The position numbers and the translations under genes were made by a program. From contig JAVXHR010000009.1 in assembly GCA_036656795.1 (NCBI GenBank), positions 1 to 64,000 of the forward strand: a stretch of 64,000 bases of DNA. Reading direction: 5' to 3'. Origin of the DNA: CAUPWF01 sp036656795 (lineage in GTDB: Bacteria; Bacillota; Clostridia; Lachnospirales; Lachnospiraceae). The notes under the pieces were generated by a model. It did not search any database, was not told where the DNA came from, and saw only the letters and a list, made by a program, of their open reading frames with translations. This document shows, in pieces, positions 42,229 to 50,831 of the stretch; position 1 is the first letter of the stretch, and each line of letters begins with the position of its first letter.

Positions 42229-42270
42229 AAGGTGCCTTGAAGGTCTGAAATGTCCGGAAAGGCACCTTTT
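42229..42270 (+). terminator. Terminator or attenuator between the binding protein and fucU
   Basis: AAGGTGCCTT pairs with AAGGCACCTT around an 18-base loop, followed by TTTT. Only 29 bp before fucU, so fucU probably depends on partial read-through. Confidence 0.75.
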
Positions 42271-42299
42271 CATAAATTTTAGATTAGGAGGAAACATAT

Positions 42300-42737
42300 A
42301 TGCTAAAAGGGATACCTCAAATTCTTTCGCCAGAATTACTAAAAGTATTATGTGAAATGGGACATAGCGATCGGTTGGTGATATCAGATGGAAATTTCCC
42401 GGCAGAATCCATGGGAAAGGATGCCATTGTTATACGATGTGACGGACATGGTGTTCCGGAAATTCTGGACGCAATCTTGCAATTGTTTCCATTGGATACA
42501 TACGTGGAGCATCCGGTTCAGTTAATGGAAGTAATGAAAGGTGATACAGTAGAAACACCAATATGGGAGAAATATAAAGAAATCATAGAAATTCATGACA
42601 AACGAGGAGCCACAGCAATTGGTCATACAGAGCGATTCGCATTTTATGATGAAGCAAAAACTGCCTATGCCATTATTGCAACCGGTGAAAAAGCATTATA
42701 TGCAAATATTATGTTGCAAAAGGGTGTTGTTATCTAA
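42300..42737 (+). CDS. fucU: L-fucose mutarotase FucU (RbsD/FucU family)
   Basis: 145 residues. It interconverts the alpha and beta anomers of L-fucose so that the isomerase receives its preferred form. Family motifs: GHSDRLVISDGNFPA with H22 as catalytic candidate, and RFAFYDEAKTAYAIIATGE in the C-terminal region, which is more FucU-like than RbsD-like. This gene is the best single indicator that the adjoining transporter carries fucose. AGGAGG ribosome site; a terminator follows. Confidence 0.93.
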   Translation: MLKGIPQILSPELLKVLCEMGHSDRLVISDGNFPAESMGKDAIVIRCDGHGVPEILDAILQLFPLDTYVEHPVQLMEVMKGDTVETPIWEKYKEIIEIHDKRGATAIGHTERFAFYDEAKTAYAIIATGEKALYANIMLQKGVVI

Positions 42738-42743
42738 TTTGAA

Positions 42744-42787
42744 AGACACTACATTATCTTTTTATAGGTTATGTAGTGTCTCTTTTT
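42744..42787 (+). terminator. Terminator after fucU
   Basis: AGACACTACAT (42744-42754) pairs with ATGTAGTGTCT (42771-42781), then CTTTTT. Ends the fucose region. Confidence 0.88.
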
Positions 42788-42827
42788 GTAAATGAGGCTG
42801 GAATCATTATTTTTCGACTTTTTGTTC

Positions 42828-42856
42828 TGTACATTTTACCGGAAACATATTATAAT
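42828..42856 (+). promoter_or_regulatory. Promoter for the L,D-transpeptidase gene
   Basis: TGTACA (42828-42833), 17-bp spacer, TATAAT (42851-42856), ending 36 bp before the start codon. Confidence 0.5.
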
Positions 42857-42892
42857 ATCTATATATTGATAAAACAAAGGGAGCTATACCAA

Positions 42893-44602
42893 ATGAGCGA
42901 TATTAGTAAAAAAACCTCCGAAGATATTGTGGAAGAAACAATGAAAGAAATTATGGAAGAATTTCAAGATATGGAACAAAAAGAAGAAGAAAAATCTGAT
43001 GTGAAAGAAGAGGCAAAAGATGACAATCAATCAGAAACTGTCTTGGAAGCTCATAAAGAAAAAGATTCAGAAGAAGAATCAGAAGAAAAGAATGAAACCA
43101 CCGATACAAAAGAAGATATTCAATCTACTGATAATACCACTGTTGTACATCTTGATGACGATGATGACACAGAAGGACTGACAGAATTAGACAGATTTTT
43201 AGAAAAGAAACGGAAAAGAAAAAAAATCTTAATTATATGTGGCAGTGTGATTGGAGCATTGGTTCTTATTTATCTTGCAATATCCTTGTTTTTTGTTAGC
43301 CATTTTTATTTTTTTACCAAGATTAATAATGTACATTATACAGGTAAGACAGTAGAACAAGTGGAAGCACATATGGAACAACAAGTAAAAGATTATGAGC
43401 TTACATTAAAGGAAAAGAATAATATTGAAGAGAAAATTACTGGTACCGCAATTCAGTTGACTTATAAGAAGAGTGAACAATTGACTCAGATATTAAAAAA
43501 ACAGCATCCACTGCTATGGGTCACAGCTTTTTGGGATAAACCAAATGAAACAGCAACGGTTGGGGTTCAGTATGATAATACAACACTTTCAAACCTTATT
43601 AATGGGCTAACCTGTATGAAGCCGGAGAATCAGACGGAACCGGTATCAGCTTATCCAAGCTTTGTGACAGATCAGTTTCAAATAGTGGAAGAAGTACTTG
43701 GCACAAAAATTGATCAAGAAGTATTTATAAAAAAAGTGAATGAATATGTGAGTGAAATTAGGCCGACATTGGAGATGGAAGAAGAGTCTTGTTATGCTAA
43801 ACCGGCATTTTTAAAGGATTCAGCGGAAGTAATTGCTGCAAGAGATGCCATGAATAAGTATCTTACGGCAAGTGTTACGTATGATGTAAGTCCAAACACA
43901 GAGGTAGTTGATAAGGCACTGATTGCGACTTGGTTGTCTGTAGATGCAAATATGTCGGTTGTATTTTCAGAGGATGCGGTTAGAACATTTGTAGATGAAT
44001 TATGTAATAAGTATAATACAATTGGTACGGTTAGAAAGATTACTGCGCCAAATGGAAAAGTTGCAGAAGTTTCTGGTGGAGATTATGGTTGGAAGATTGA
44101 TAAAGAAGCAGAACATGCAGCGCTGGTAGCAAATATTACTGCGGGTGAAACAGTAACACGAGAACCACAGTATAGTCGTAGAGGTGCCAGTCATGGTGAA
44201 AATGATTATGGGAGTACGTATGCAGAGGTTGATTTAAGCGCACAACATATGTGGTTTGTGAAAGATGGTGCTGTTGCAATGGAAAGTGATGTTGTAACAG
44301 GAAACCCTAATAAAGGAAATGGAACACCACAAGGCTCTTTTGATCTTACGTATAAAACACGTAATGCTACATTAAAAGGGAAAAAACGTCCAGATGGTAC
44401 TTATGAATACGAATCTCCGGTTGCTTTTTGGATGCCATTTAATGGAGGAATTGGTTTTCATGATGCTACATGGCAATCTTCTTTTGGTGGAAGAAGATAT
44501 ACAACTAATGGTTCTCATGGGTGTATTAATATGCCGTACTCAAAAGCACAGGAATTATATGGATATATCGCTCAAGGAATGCCAGTAATCTGTCACTATT
44601 AG
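42893..44602 (+). CDS. Membrane-bound L,D-transpeptidase (YkuD) with PG_binding_4 domains
   Basis: 569 residues from the ATG at 42893 (AAAGGGAG upstream); a longer frame from 42776 would cover the promoter. Residues 1-107 are a very acidic cytoplasmic segment rich in Glu, Asp and Lys, followed by a membrane helix (112-136). The outside part has two peptidoglycan-binding-4-like repeats and a C-terminal YkuD catalytic domain with H542 and C544 in GSHGCINMP. It should make 3-3 cross-links in the cell wall. The long acidic tail is unusual in length and could bind a partner or the division machinery (inference). Confidence 0.92.
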   Translation: MSDISKKTSEDIVEETMKEIMEEFQDMEQKEEEKSDVKEEAKDDNQSETVLEAHKEKDSEEESEEKNETTDTKEDIQSTDNTTVVHLDDDDDTEGLTELDRFLEKKRKRKKILIICGSVIGALVLIYLAISLFFVSHFYFFTKINNVHYTGKTVEQVEAHMEQQVKDYELTLKEKNNIEEKITGTAIQLTYKKSEQLTQILKKQHPLLWVTAFWDKPNETATVGVQYDNTTLSNLINGLTCMKPENQTEPVSAYPSFVTDQFQIVEEVLGTKIDQEVFIKKVNEYVSEIRPTLEMEEESCYAKPAFLKDSAEVIAARDAMNKYLTASVTYDVSPNTEVVDKALIATWLSVDANMSVVFSEDAVRTFVDELCNKYNTIGTVRKITAPNGKVAEVSGGDYGWKIDKEAEHAALVANITAGETVTREPQYSRRGASHGENDYGSTYAEVDLSAQHMWFVKDGAVAMESDVVTGNPNKGNGTPQGSFDLTYKTRNATLKGKKRPDGTYEYESPVAFWMPFNGGIGFHDATWQSSFGGRRYTTNGSHGCINMPYSKAQELYGYIAQGMPVICHY

Positions 44603-44621
44603 ACAATAAAGGGGTAAATAA

Positions 44622-45755
44622 ATGTATCAACTAATAAAAAGAGATGGCCTTGCGAAACGTGGCCGATTTACTACGGTACATGGGGTCATTGAGACCCCTG
44701 TATTTATGAATGTGGGAACCGTTGCAGCAATCAAAGGTGCCGTTTCTACAGAGGATTTGCAAGGTATAAAAACGCAAGTGCAATTGTCCAATACATATCA
44801 TCTACATGTCCGACCGGGTGATGAGGTGATTCGAAAACTTGGAGGATTGCATAAATTTATGGTATGGGACAAACCAATTCTTACGGATTCGGGGGGATTT
44901 CAGGTATTTTCATTGTCAGGACTTCGGAAAATAAAAGAAGAAGGTGTTTATTTTCATTCTCATATTGATGGACACAAGATATTCATGGGCCCGGAAGAAA
45001 GTATGCAGATTCAGTCTCATCTGGGATCTACCATTGCAATGGCCTTTGATGAATGTCCCTCAAGTGTGGCAGATGTGAACTACATTCAGGATTCGGTAGA
45101 TCGTACTACAAGATGGTTGGATCGATGCAAGATAGAGATGAAACGATTGAATACATTACCGGATACATTGAATCCTAATCAACTTTTGTTTGGGATTAAT
45201 CAGGGTGGAGTATATGAAGATATTCGAATAGAACATGCAAAAAGAATTACGGAGATGGATTTGGATGGATATGCGGTGGGTGGTCTTGCAGTTGGAGAAT
45301 CCCATGAGGACATGTACCGGATATTAGATGCTACGGTACCGTATCTACCAATTGAAAAACCCACGTATCTTATGGGGGTGGGAACTCCGGCAAATATATT
45401 AGAAGCGGTAGAACGTGGTGTGGATTTTTTTGATTGTGTATATCCGAGTAGAAATGGACGACATGGGCATGTATATACGAATCATGGGAAGATGAATCTA
45501 TTTAATGCAAAATTTGAGCTAGATGCAAAGCCAATTGAAGAAGGCTGTCAGTGTCCGGCTTGTCGTACCTACAGTAGAGCTTATATTAGGCACCTTTTGA
45601 AAGCAAAAGAGATGTTGGGTATGCGTCTGTGTGTACTACATAATCTTTATTTTTACAATACCATGATGGAAGAAATACGACAGGCAATTGAAGAAGGGCG
45701 CTATCAAGTGTATAAAAAAGAAAAATTAGAGAGCATGGCAAAAAAAGAAGTATAA
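44622..45755 (+). CDS. tgt: tRNA-guanine transglycosylase Tgt
   Basis: 377 residues. Exchanges guanine-34 for preQ1 or queuine in tRNAs with GUN anticodons. Seen: DSGGFQVFSLSGLRKI with the catalytic Asp, GGLAVGES substrate loop, CVYPSRNGRHGH, and the zinc site CQCPACRTYSRAYIRHL with a later His. Followed by yajC, a frequent neighbour. No preQ1 riboswitch is visible in the 20-bp upstream gap. Confidence 0.95.
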   Translation: MYQLIKRDGLAKRGRFTTVHGVIETPVFMNVGTVAAIKGAVSTEDLQGIKTQVQLSNTYHLHVRPGDEVIRKLGGLHKFMVWDKPILTDSGGFQVFSLSGLRKIKEEGVYFHSHIDGHKIFMGPEESMQIQSHLGSTIAMAFDECPSSVADVNYIQDSVDRTTRWLDRCKIEMKRLNTLPDTLNPNQLLFGINQGGVYEDIRIEHAKRITEMDLDGYAVGGLAVGESHEDMYRILDATVPYLPIEKPTYLMGVGTPANILEAVERGVDFFDCVYPSRNGRHGHVYTNHGKMNLFNAKFELDAKPIEEGCQCPACRTYSRAYIRHLLKAKEMLGMRLCVLHNLYFYNTMMEEIRQAIEEGRYQVYKKEKLESMAKKEV

Positions 45756-45782
45756 AATTTGTATGAAATGCGAAAAAATTAC

Positions 45783-45811
45783 TTGATGTATGAAGTGATT
45801 TTGTGTATGAT
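45783..45811 (+). promoter_or_regulatory. Promoter for yajC
   Basis: TTGATG (45783-45788), 17-bp spacer, TATGAT (45806-45811). Confidence 0.5.
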
Positions 45812-45847
45812 AGCAATAGTGCTTATAGATAGTAGGAGGAAATGAAT

Positions 45848-46150
45848 ATGTACACATTGGCAACATCGTTATTTAGTAACCCAATCAGCATTATACTTCT
45901 TTATGCTGTAATTCTTGGAGGATTCTGGTTTATTCTTATGAGACCTCAGAAAAAAGAGCAAAAAAGAATTCAACTTATGATTGCAGATATGCAAGTAGGA
46001 GATACAGTCTTAACTACAAGTGGTTTTTATGGTGTTCTTATTGATATTACAGATGAAGATGTCATTGTGGAATTCGGAAGTAATAAAAACTGTCGTATTC
46101 CAATGCAAAAGACAGCAATTATGCAAGTTGAAAAAGCGGAAACAAACTAG
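45848..46150 (+). CDS. yajC: Preprotein translocase accessory subunit YajC
   Basis: 100 residues from the ATG at 45848, eight bases after GGAGG; the ATG at 45842 is only two bases from it. One membrane helix (ISIILLYAVILGGFWFILMRPQKKEQKR) followed by a small soluble domain with VGDTVLTTSGFYGVLIDI. It associates with SecDF. The secD/secF genes that commonly follow are not here: a strong terminator ends the unit. Confidence 0.93.
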   Translation: MYTLATSLFSNPISIILLYAVILGGFWFILMRPQKKEQKRIQLMIADMQVGDTVLTTSGFYGVLIDITDEDVIVEFGSNKNCRIPMQKTAIMQVEKAETN

Positions 46151-46161
46151 AATAATATATA

Positions 46162-46194
46162 CAAGAGCCAAGTACAAGAGTACTTGGCTCTTGT
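46162..46194 (+). terminator. Terminator after yajC
   Basis: AAGAGCCAAGTAC and GTACTTGGCTCTT form a perfect 13-bp stem with a 4-base loop, followed by GTTATAT. Confidence 0.85.
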
Positions 46195-46225
46195 TATATA
46201 TTCAACACTTTATTAGACTAAAGGG

Positions 46226-46254
46226 TTGAAATGTAAAGGAAAATAAGCTATTAT
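46226..46254 (+). promoter_or_regulatory. Promoter of the leuB-ilvD-ilvB-serC-serA unit
   Basis: TTGAAA (46226-46231), 17-bp spacer, TATTAT (46249-46254), each hexamer with one mismatch to consensus. No T-box or leader peptide fits in the short gap to leuB. Confidence 0.65.
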
Positions 46255-46300
46255 ATTCTGTATATGAAAAGGTATCTAACAATTAGAAAGGGTGAAATTC

Positions 46301-47386
46301 ATGGATTTACAGATTGGAATTGTAAAAGGGGATGGAATCGGACCTGAAATTGTAACAGAAGCAATGAGAGTATTGGATAGAGTAGGGGAGGTATACGGAC
46401 ATTCTTGTTCTTATAAGAATTTATTATTAGGAGGAGCCTCTATTGATACATTTGGAGTGCCACTTACGGAAGAAACATTGATAGAAGCAAAAACTTGTGA
46501 TGCGATTCTTATGGGTTCAATTGGTGGAGATCCAAAGACATCACCATGGTATCAACTTGAACCACACAATCGTCCGGAGGCAGGATTGCTAGCAATCCGA
46601 AAAGAGCTAAATTTATTTGCCAATCTAAGACCTGCAATGTTATATAGGGAGTTATCAGAAGCATGTCCATTAAAGCCTTCTTTGGTGGAAGGAGGTTTTG
46701 ATTTTATTATTGTACGAGAACTGACGGGAGGGCTGTATTTTGGGAAACGTACAACCGAATATATAGATGGAATCAGAACAGCCTGTGATTCTCTAATGTA
46801 TAATGAGATGGAAATTCGTCGTATTGCAAAACAAGCATTTGAGATTGCCATGAGACGTAGTTGTAAGATTGTAAGTGTAGATAAAGCAAATGTGCTAGAT
46901 ACATCAAGACTTTGGCGCACTGTTGTAAATGAGGTGGCGAAAGAATATCCCAAAGTACAAGTAGAACACATGTTGGTGGATAATTGTGCTATGCAATTAA
47001 TTAAAAGTCCACAGAAATTTGATGTGATTTTAACAGAAAACATGTTTGGGGATATCTTGTCAGATGAAGCAAGTATGATTACAGGTTCTATAGGAATGCT
47101 GCCCTCTGCAAGTTTAAATGATACGAAGTTCGGTCTTTATGAGCCAAGTGGAGGTTCTGCACCTGACATCGAGGGAAAAGGAATTGCTAATCCTATTGCA
47201 ACCATCTTATCAGCAGCAATGATGCTACGTTTTACCTACGGGTTAGAGCAAGAAGCAACAGCAGTGGAACGGGCAATACATCAAGTGTTAGAAGAAGGAT
47301 ACCGTACCAGCGATATTATGTCAGAAGATTGTATACCAGTAGGAACTAATCAAATGGGAACACGCATATGTGATGCAATTTTATAA
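46301..47386 (+). CDS. leuB: 3-isopropylmalate dehydrogenase LeuB
   Basis: 361 residues from the ATG at 46301 (AAAGGGTG six bases upstream; the GTG at 46292 lies within that site). Oxidises and decarboxylates 3-isopropylmalate in leucine synthesis. Motifs: GDGIGPEIV, the substrate Arg region NLRPAMLY, RELTGGLYFG, the metal Asp in ENMFGDILSDEASMI, and NAD+ site EPSGGSAPDIEGKGIANP. The other leucine genes (leuA, leuC, leuD) are not in the window. Confidence 0.95.
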   Translation: MDLQIGIVKGDGIGPEIVTEAMRVLDRVGEVYGHSCSYKNLLLGGASIDTFGVPLTEETLIEAKTCDAILMGSIGGDPKTSPWYQLEPHNRPEAGLLAIRKELNLFANLRPAMLYRELSEACPLKPSLVEGGFDFIIVRELTGGLYFGKRTTEYIDGIRTACDSLMYNEMEIRRIAKQAFEIAMRRSCKIVSVDKANVLDTSRLWRTVVNEVAKEYPKVQVEHMLVDNCAMQLIKSPQKFDVILTENMFGDILSDEASMITGSIGMLPSASLNDTKFGLYEPSGGSAPDIEGKGIANPIATILSAAMMLRFTYGLEQEATAVERAIHQVLEEGYRTSDIMSEDCIPVGTNQMGTRICDAIL

Positions 47387-47400
47387 GGAGGATTTAGCAG

Positions 47401-49071
47401 ATGAGAAGTGATACAGTGACAAAAGGAATTCAGCAGGCCCCACACCGTTCGTTATTCAACGCATTGGGATATACAAAAGAAGAACAAGAACGACCATTAA
47501 TAGGAATTGTCAGTTCATATAATGAAATTGTACCGGGACATATGAATCTGGATAAGGTGGTAGATGCTGTGAAAATGGGTGTAGCAATGAAAGGAGGTAC
47601 ACCAATTGTATTTCCGGCAATTGCAGTATGTGATGGTATTGCAATGGGACATCAAGGTATGAAATATTCGTTGGTTACCCGTGATTTAATTGCAGATTCT
47701 ACAGAGGCAATGGCATTAGCACATCAATTCGATGCACTTGTGATGGTTCCAAATTGTGATAAAAATGTACCGGGACTTTTGATGGCTGCTGCCAGACTTA
47801 ATATCCCCACTATTTTTGTCAGTGGTGGTCCCATGCTTGCGGGACACGTCAAAGGGAAAAAATCCAGTTTGTCCAGTATGTTTGAAGCTGTTGGAGCTTA
47901 TGCAGCTGGCACCATGTCAGAAGAAGATGTACGAGAATATGAGGACAAAGTATGTCCAACTTGTGGCTCATGTTCCGGTATGTATACAGCGAATAGTATG
48001 AATTGTCTGACAGAAGTCCTAGGAATGGGGTTACAGGGGAATGGAACAATCCCGGCAGTGTACTCAGAACGCATTCGACTTGCTAAATATGCAGGTATGC
48101 AAATTATGGAATTGTTAGAGCGAGATATAAAACCTTGGGATATTATGACGAAAGATGCATTTTTAAATGCACTTACGGTGGATATGGCACTAGGGTGTTC
48201 TACCAATAGTATGCTTCATCTTCCGGCGATTGCTCATGAGATAGGATTAGACTTAAATCTTGATATTGCCAATGAGATTAGCAAACACACTCCTAATCTA
48301 TGTCATCTGGCACCGGCGGGTCCAACATATATGGAAGATCTAAATGAGGCAGGCGGTGTTTATGCTGTTATGAAAGAACTTACAAAAAAACAGTTGATTC
48401 ATGTGGAATGTATGACTGTAACAGGACAGACCGTAGGTGAGAATATAAAAGCAAGTGAAATCAGAGATACCGAAGTGATACGAACTGTGGATAATCCATA
48501 TAGTACAACTGGCGGAATTGCTGTATTGAAAGGAAATCTTGCACCGGATTCGGGAATAGTCAAACGTTCGGCAGTTGTTCCGGAGATGATGATTCATGAA
48601 GGACCGGCAAGAGTGTATGATTGTGAAGAAGATGCAGTAGATGCAATTAAAACAAAGAAGATTGTAGCAGGAGATGTAGTAGTTATACGTTATGAGGGAC
48701 CAAAGGGTGGACCCGGTATGCGTGAAATGTTAAATCCAACATCTGCAATTGCAGGAATGGGATTAGGATCTAGCGTAGCATTGATTACAGATGGTCGTTT
48801 TAGTGGAGCATCTAGAGGAGCGTCGATTGGTCATGTATCACCGGAAGCAGCGGTAGGCGGACCCATTGCATTGGTAGAAGAAGGAGATATAATTCGAATT
48901 AATATTCCGGAGAATCAATTAGATATACTGGTGTCAGAGGAAGAATTAATGATACGAAGAAAAAAGTGGGTTCCAAGGGAACCAAAGATTACCACAGGAT
49001 ATCTTGCACGATATGCAGCGATGGTAACTTCCGGAAATCGAGGAGCAGTGCTAGAAATTCCACACAGGTAG
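47401..49071 (+). CDS. ilvD: Dihydroxy-acid dehydratase IlvD
   Basis: 556 residues. Dehydrates dihydroxy-isovalerate and dihydroxy-methylvalerate in valine and isoleucine synthesis with an Fe-S cluster. Cluster cysteines appear in MVPNCDKNVPGL and VCPTCGSCSGMYTANSMNCL, with DMALGCSTNSMLHLPA and the C-terminal TDGRFSGASRGASIGHVSPEA. 14 bp after leuB. Confidence 0.96.
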   Translation: MRSDTVTKGIQQAPHRSLFNALGYTKEEQERPLIGIVSSYNEIVPGHMNLDKVVDAVKMGVAMKGGTPIVFPAIAVCDGIAMGHQGMKYSLVTRDLIADSTEAMALAHQFDALVMVPNCDKNVPGLLMAAARLNIPTIFVSGGPMLAGHVKGKKSSLSSMFEAVGAYAAGTMSEEDVREYEDKVCPTCGSCSGMYTANSMNCLTEVLGMGLQGNGTIPAVYSERIRLAKYAGMQIMELLERDIKPWDIMTKDAFLNALTVDMALGCSTNSMLHLPAIAHEIGLDLNLDIANEISKHTPNLCHLAPAGPTYMEDLNEAGGVYAVMKELTKKQLIHVECMTVTGQTVGENIKASEIRDTEVIRTVDNPYSTTGGIAVLKGNLAPDSGIVKRSAVVPEMMIHEGPARVYDCEEDAVDAIKTKKIVAGDVVVIRYEGPKGGPGMREMLNPTSAIAGMGLGSSVALITDGRFSGASRGASIGHVSPEAAVGGPIALVEEGDIIRINIPENQLDILVSEEELMIRRKKWVPREPKITTGYLARYAAMVTSGNRGAVLEIPHR

Positions 49072-49106
49072 TTTACCATTAAAAGAAAACAAAAGGAGTG
49101 AAGTCC

Positions 49107-50783
49107 ATGCAATTAACAGGAGCAGAAATTGTAATAGAATGTTTAAAAGAACAGGGTGTTGATACAGTGTTTGGTTATCCGGGTGGAGCAATCTTGAATG
49201 TATATGATGCCCTATACAAGCATCAATCGGAGATTACCCATATTCTTACATCTCATGAACAAGGAGCAGCGCATGCTGCAGATGGGTATGCAAGGGCAAC
49301 AGGGAAGGTAGGAGTATGTTTTGCAACTAGTGGTCCAGGAGCTACGAATCTAGTGACTGGAATTGCAACAGCGTATATGGATTCTATTCCAATAGTAGCG
49401 ATTACTTGTAATGTGGGAGTTTCCCTATTAGGAAAAGATAGTTTTCAAGAAATTGATATTGCCGGAATTACGATGCCTATTACAAAACATAATTATATTG
49501 TAAAACAGGTGGAACAGCTTGCAGATACAATTAGAAAAGCGTTTTTAATTGCAAAAAAAGGACGTCCAGGTCCTGTTTTAATTGATATTCCCAAAGATGT
49601 AACGGCAAATATGGCAGATTATATCAAAGAAGTACCTAAAGAGGTGCGACCAATTTCCGATTCTATAGTGGAGGAAGATCTGATTACAGCAATTCATATG
49701 ATTCATAAAGCAAAAAGACCATATATATTTGTTGGTGGTGGTGCGGTACTCGCAGATGCCAGCAAAGAATTAGATATATTTGTACATAAAGTACAGGCGC
49801 CGGTTGCAGATTCACTAATGGGAAAAGGGGCTTTTTCAGGAGTTAACAAACTTTATTCAGGAATGTTAGGCATGCATGGAACAAAAGCATCAAATCTTGG
49901 AGTAAGCCAATGTGACTTATTAATTGTAGTTGGAGCTAGATTCAGTGATCGTGTGACTGGGAATGCAAACAAGTTTGCTTCCCATGCAAAAATTCTACAA
50001 ATTGATGTGGATCCTGCGGAAATTGACAAAAATATATTGACACATGCAAGTATTACCGGTGATATAAAAGAGGTACTAAAACAATTAAATGAAAAAATAG
50101 AATGTGAAGAACATTCTGAATGGATAAAAAAAATTGATGATTACAAAGTACAATATCCTTTATCCTATCATAAAGATGTATTGTCTGGTCCTTTTGTGGT
50201 AGAAGATATTTTTCGTCAGACAAATGGAGATGCTGTGATTACAACGGAAGTGGGACAGAATCAGATGTGGGCGGCCCAATTTTATAAATATAGTAAGCCA
50301 AGAACTTTTTTAACTTCAGGAGGGCTTGGAACCATGGGATATGGCTTGGGAGCAGCGTTAGGTGCAAAGATGGGTGTCCCGGAAAAAACGGTAGTTAATA
50401 TTGCAGGAGATGGGTGCTTTCGTATGAATATGAATGAAATTGCAACGGCAGTACGTCATCAGATTCCCATTATTCAAGTAGTGCTTAATAATCATGTACT
50501 TGGAATGGTGCGTCAATGGCAGTCATTGTTCTATGAGAAACGATATTCGGCTACGGTATTAGATGATGCAGTGGATTTTGTAAAGTTAGCAGAAGCAATG
50601 GGAGCAGTTGGAATACGGGCAACTACACGACAAGAATTCCAAGATGCATTTGCAAGGGCATTGCAATTGACACAACCGGTTGTGATAGATTGCCAGATTG
50701 ATAGCGATGAGAAGGTATGGCCAATGGTTGCACCGGGAGCATCTATCAGTGAAGCATTTAATGAAGAAGATATAGAAAATTAA
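49107..50783 (+). CDS. ilvB: Acetolactate synthase large subunit IlvB
   Basis: 558 residues from the ATG at 49107 (AAGGAG upstream; the GTG at 49098 lies in that site). Thiamine diphosphate enzyme that makes acetolactate or acetohydroxybutyrate. Catalytic Glu in SHEQGAAHAADGYAR, FAD and substrate regions, and the ThDP motif GDGCFRMNMNE to N in LNNHVLGMVRQWQ. No ilvN regulatory subunit follows; serC comes next. The small subunit is either elsewhere or the enzyme acts without it. Confidence 0.94.
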   Translation: MQLTGAEIVIECLKEQGVDTVFGYPGGAILNVYDALYKHQSEITHILTSHEQGAAHAADGYARATGKVGVCFATSGPGATNLVTGIATAYMDSIPIVAITCNVGVSLLGKDSFQEIDIAGITMPITKHNYIVKQVEQLADTIRKAFLIAKKGRPGPVLIDIPKDVTANMADYIKEVPKEVRPISDSIVEEDLITAIHMIHKAKRPYIFVGGGAVLADASKELDIFVHKVQAPVADSLMGKGAFSGVNKLYSGMLGMHGTKASNLGVSQCDLLIVVGARFSDRVTGNANKFASHAKILQIDVDPAEIDKNILTHASITGDIKEVLKQLNEKIECEEHSEWIKKIDDYKVQYPLSYHKDVLSGPFVVEDIFRQTNGDAVITTEVGQNQMWAAQFYKYSKPRTFLTSGGLGTMGYGLGAALGAKMGVPEKTVVNIAGDGCFRMNMNEIATAVRHQIPIIQVVLNNHVLGMVRQWQSLFYEKRYSATVLDDAVDFVKLAEAMGAVGIRATTRQEFQDAFARALQLTQPVVIDCQIDSDEKVWPMVAPGASISEAFNEEDIEN

Positions 50784-50831
50784 TTGAAAGGCATTATAAG
50801 CAACCAGATAATAATCATAGGAGGAATGAAG

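Noticed and set aside
46195..46300. T-box or attenuator leader before leuB
   Set aside because: The gap is too short and lacks the T-box sequence or a leader peptide rich in Leu, Ile or Val.
46552..47043. 163-codon minus-strand frame inside leuB
   Set aside because: Antisense shadow; leuB has full family motifs over the same stretch.
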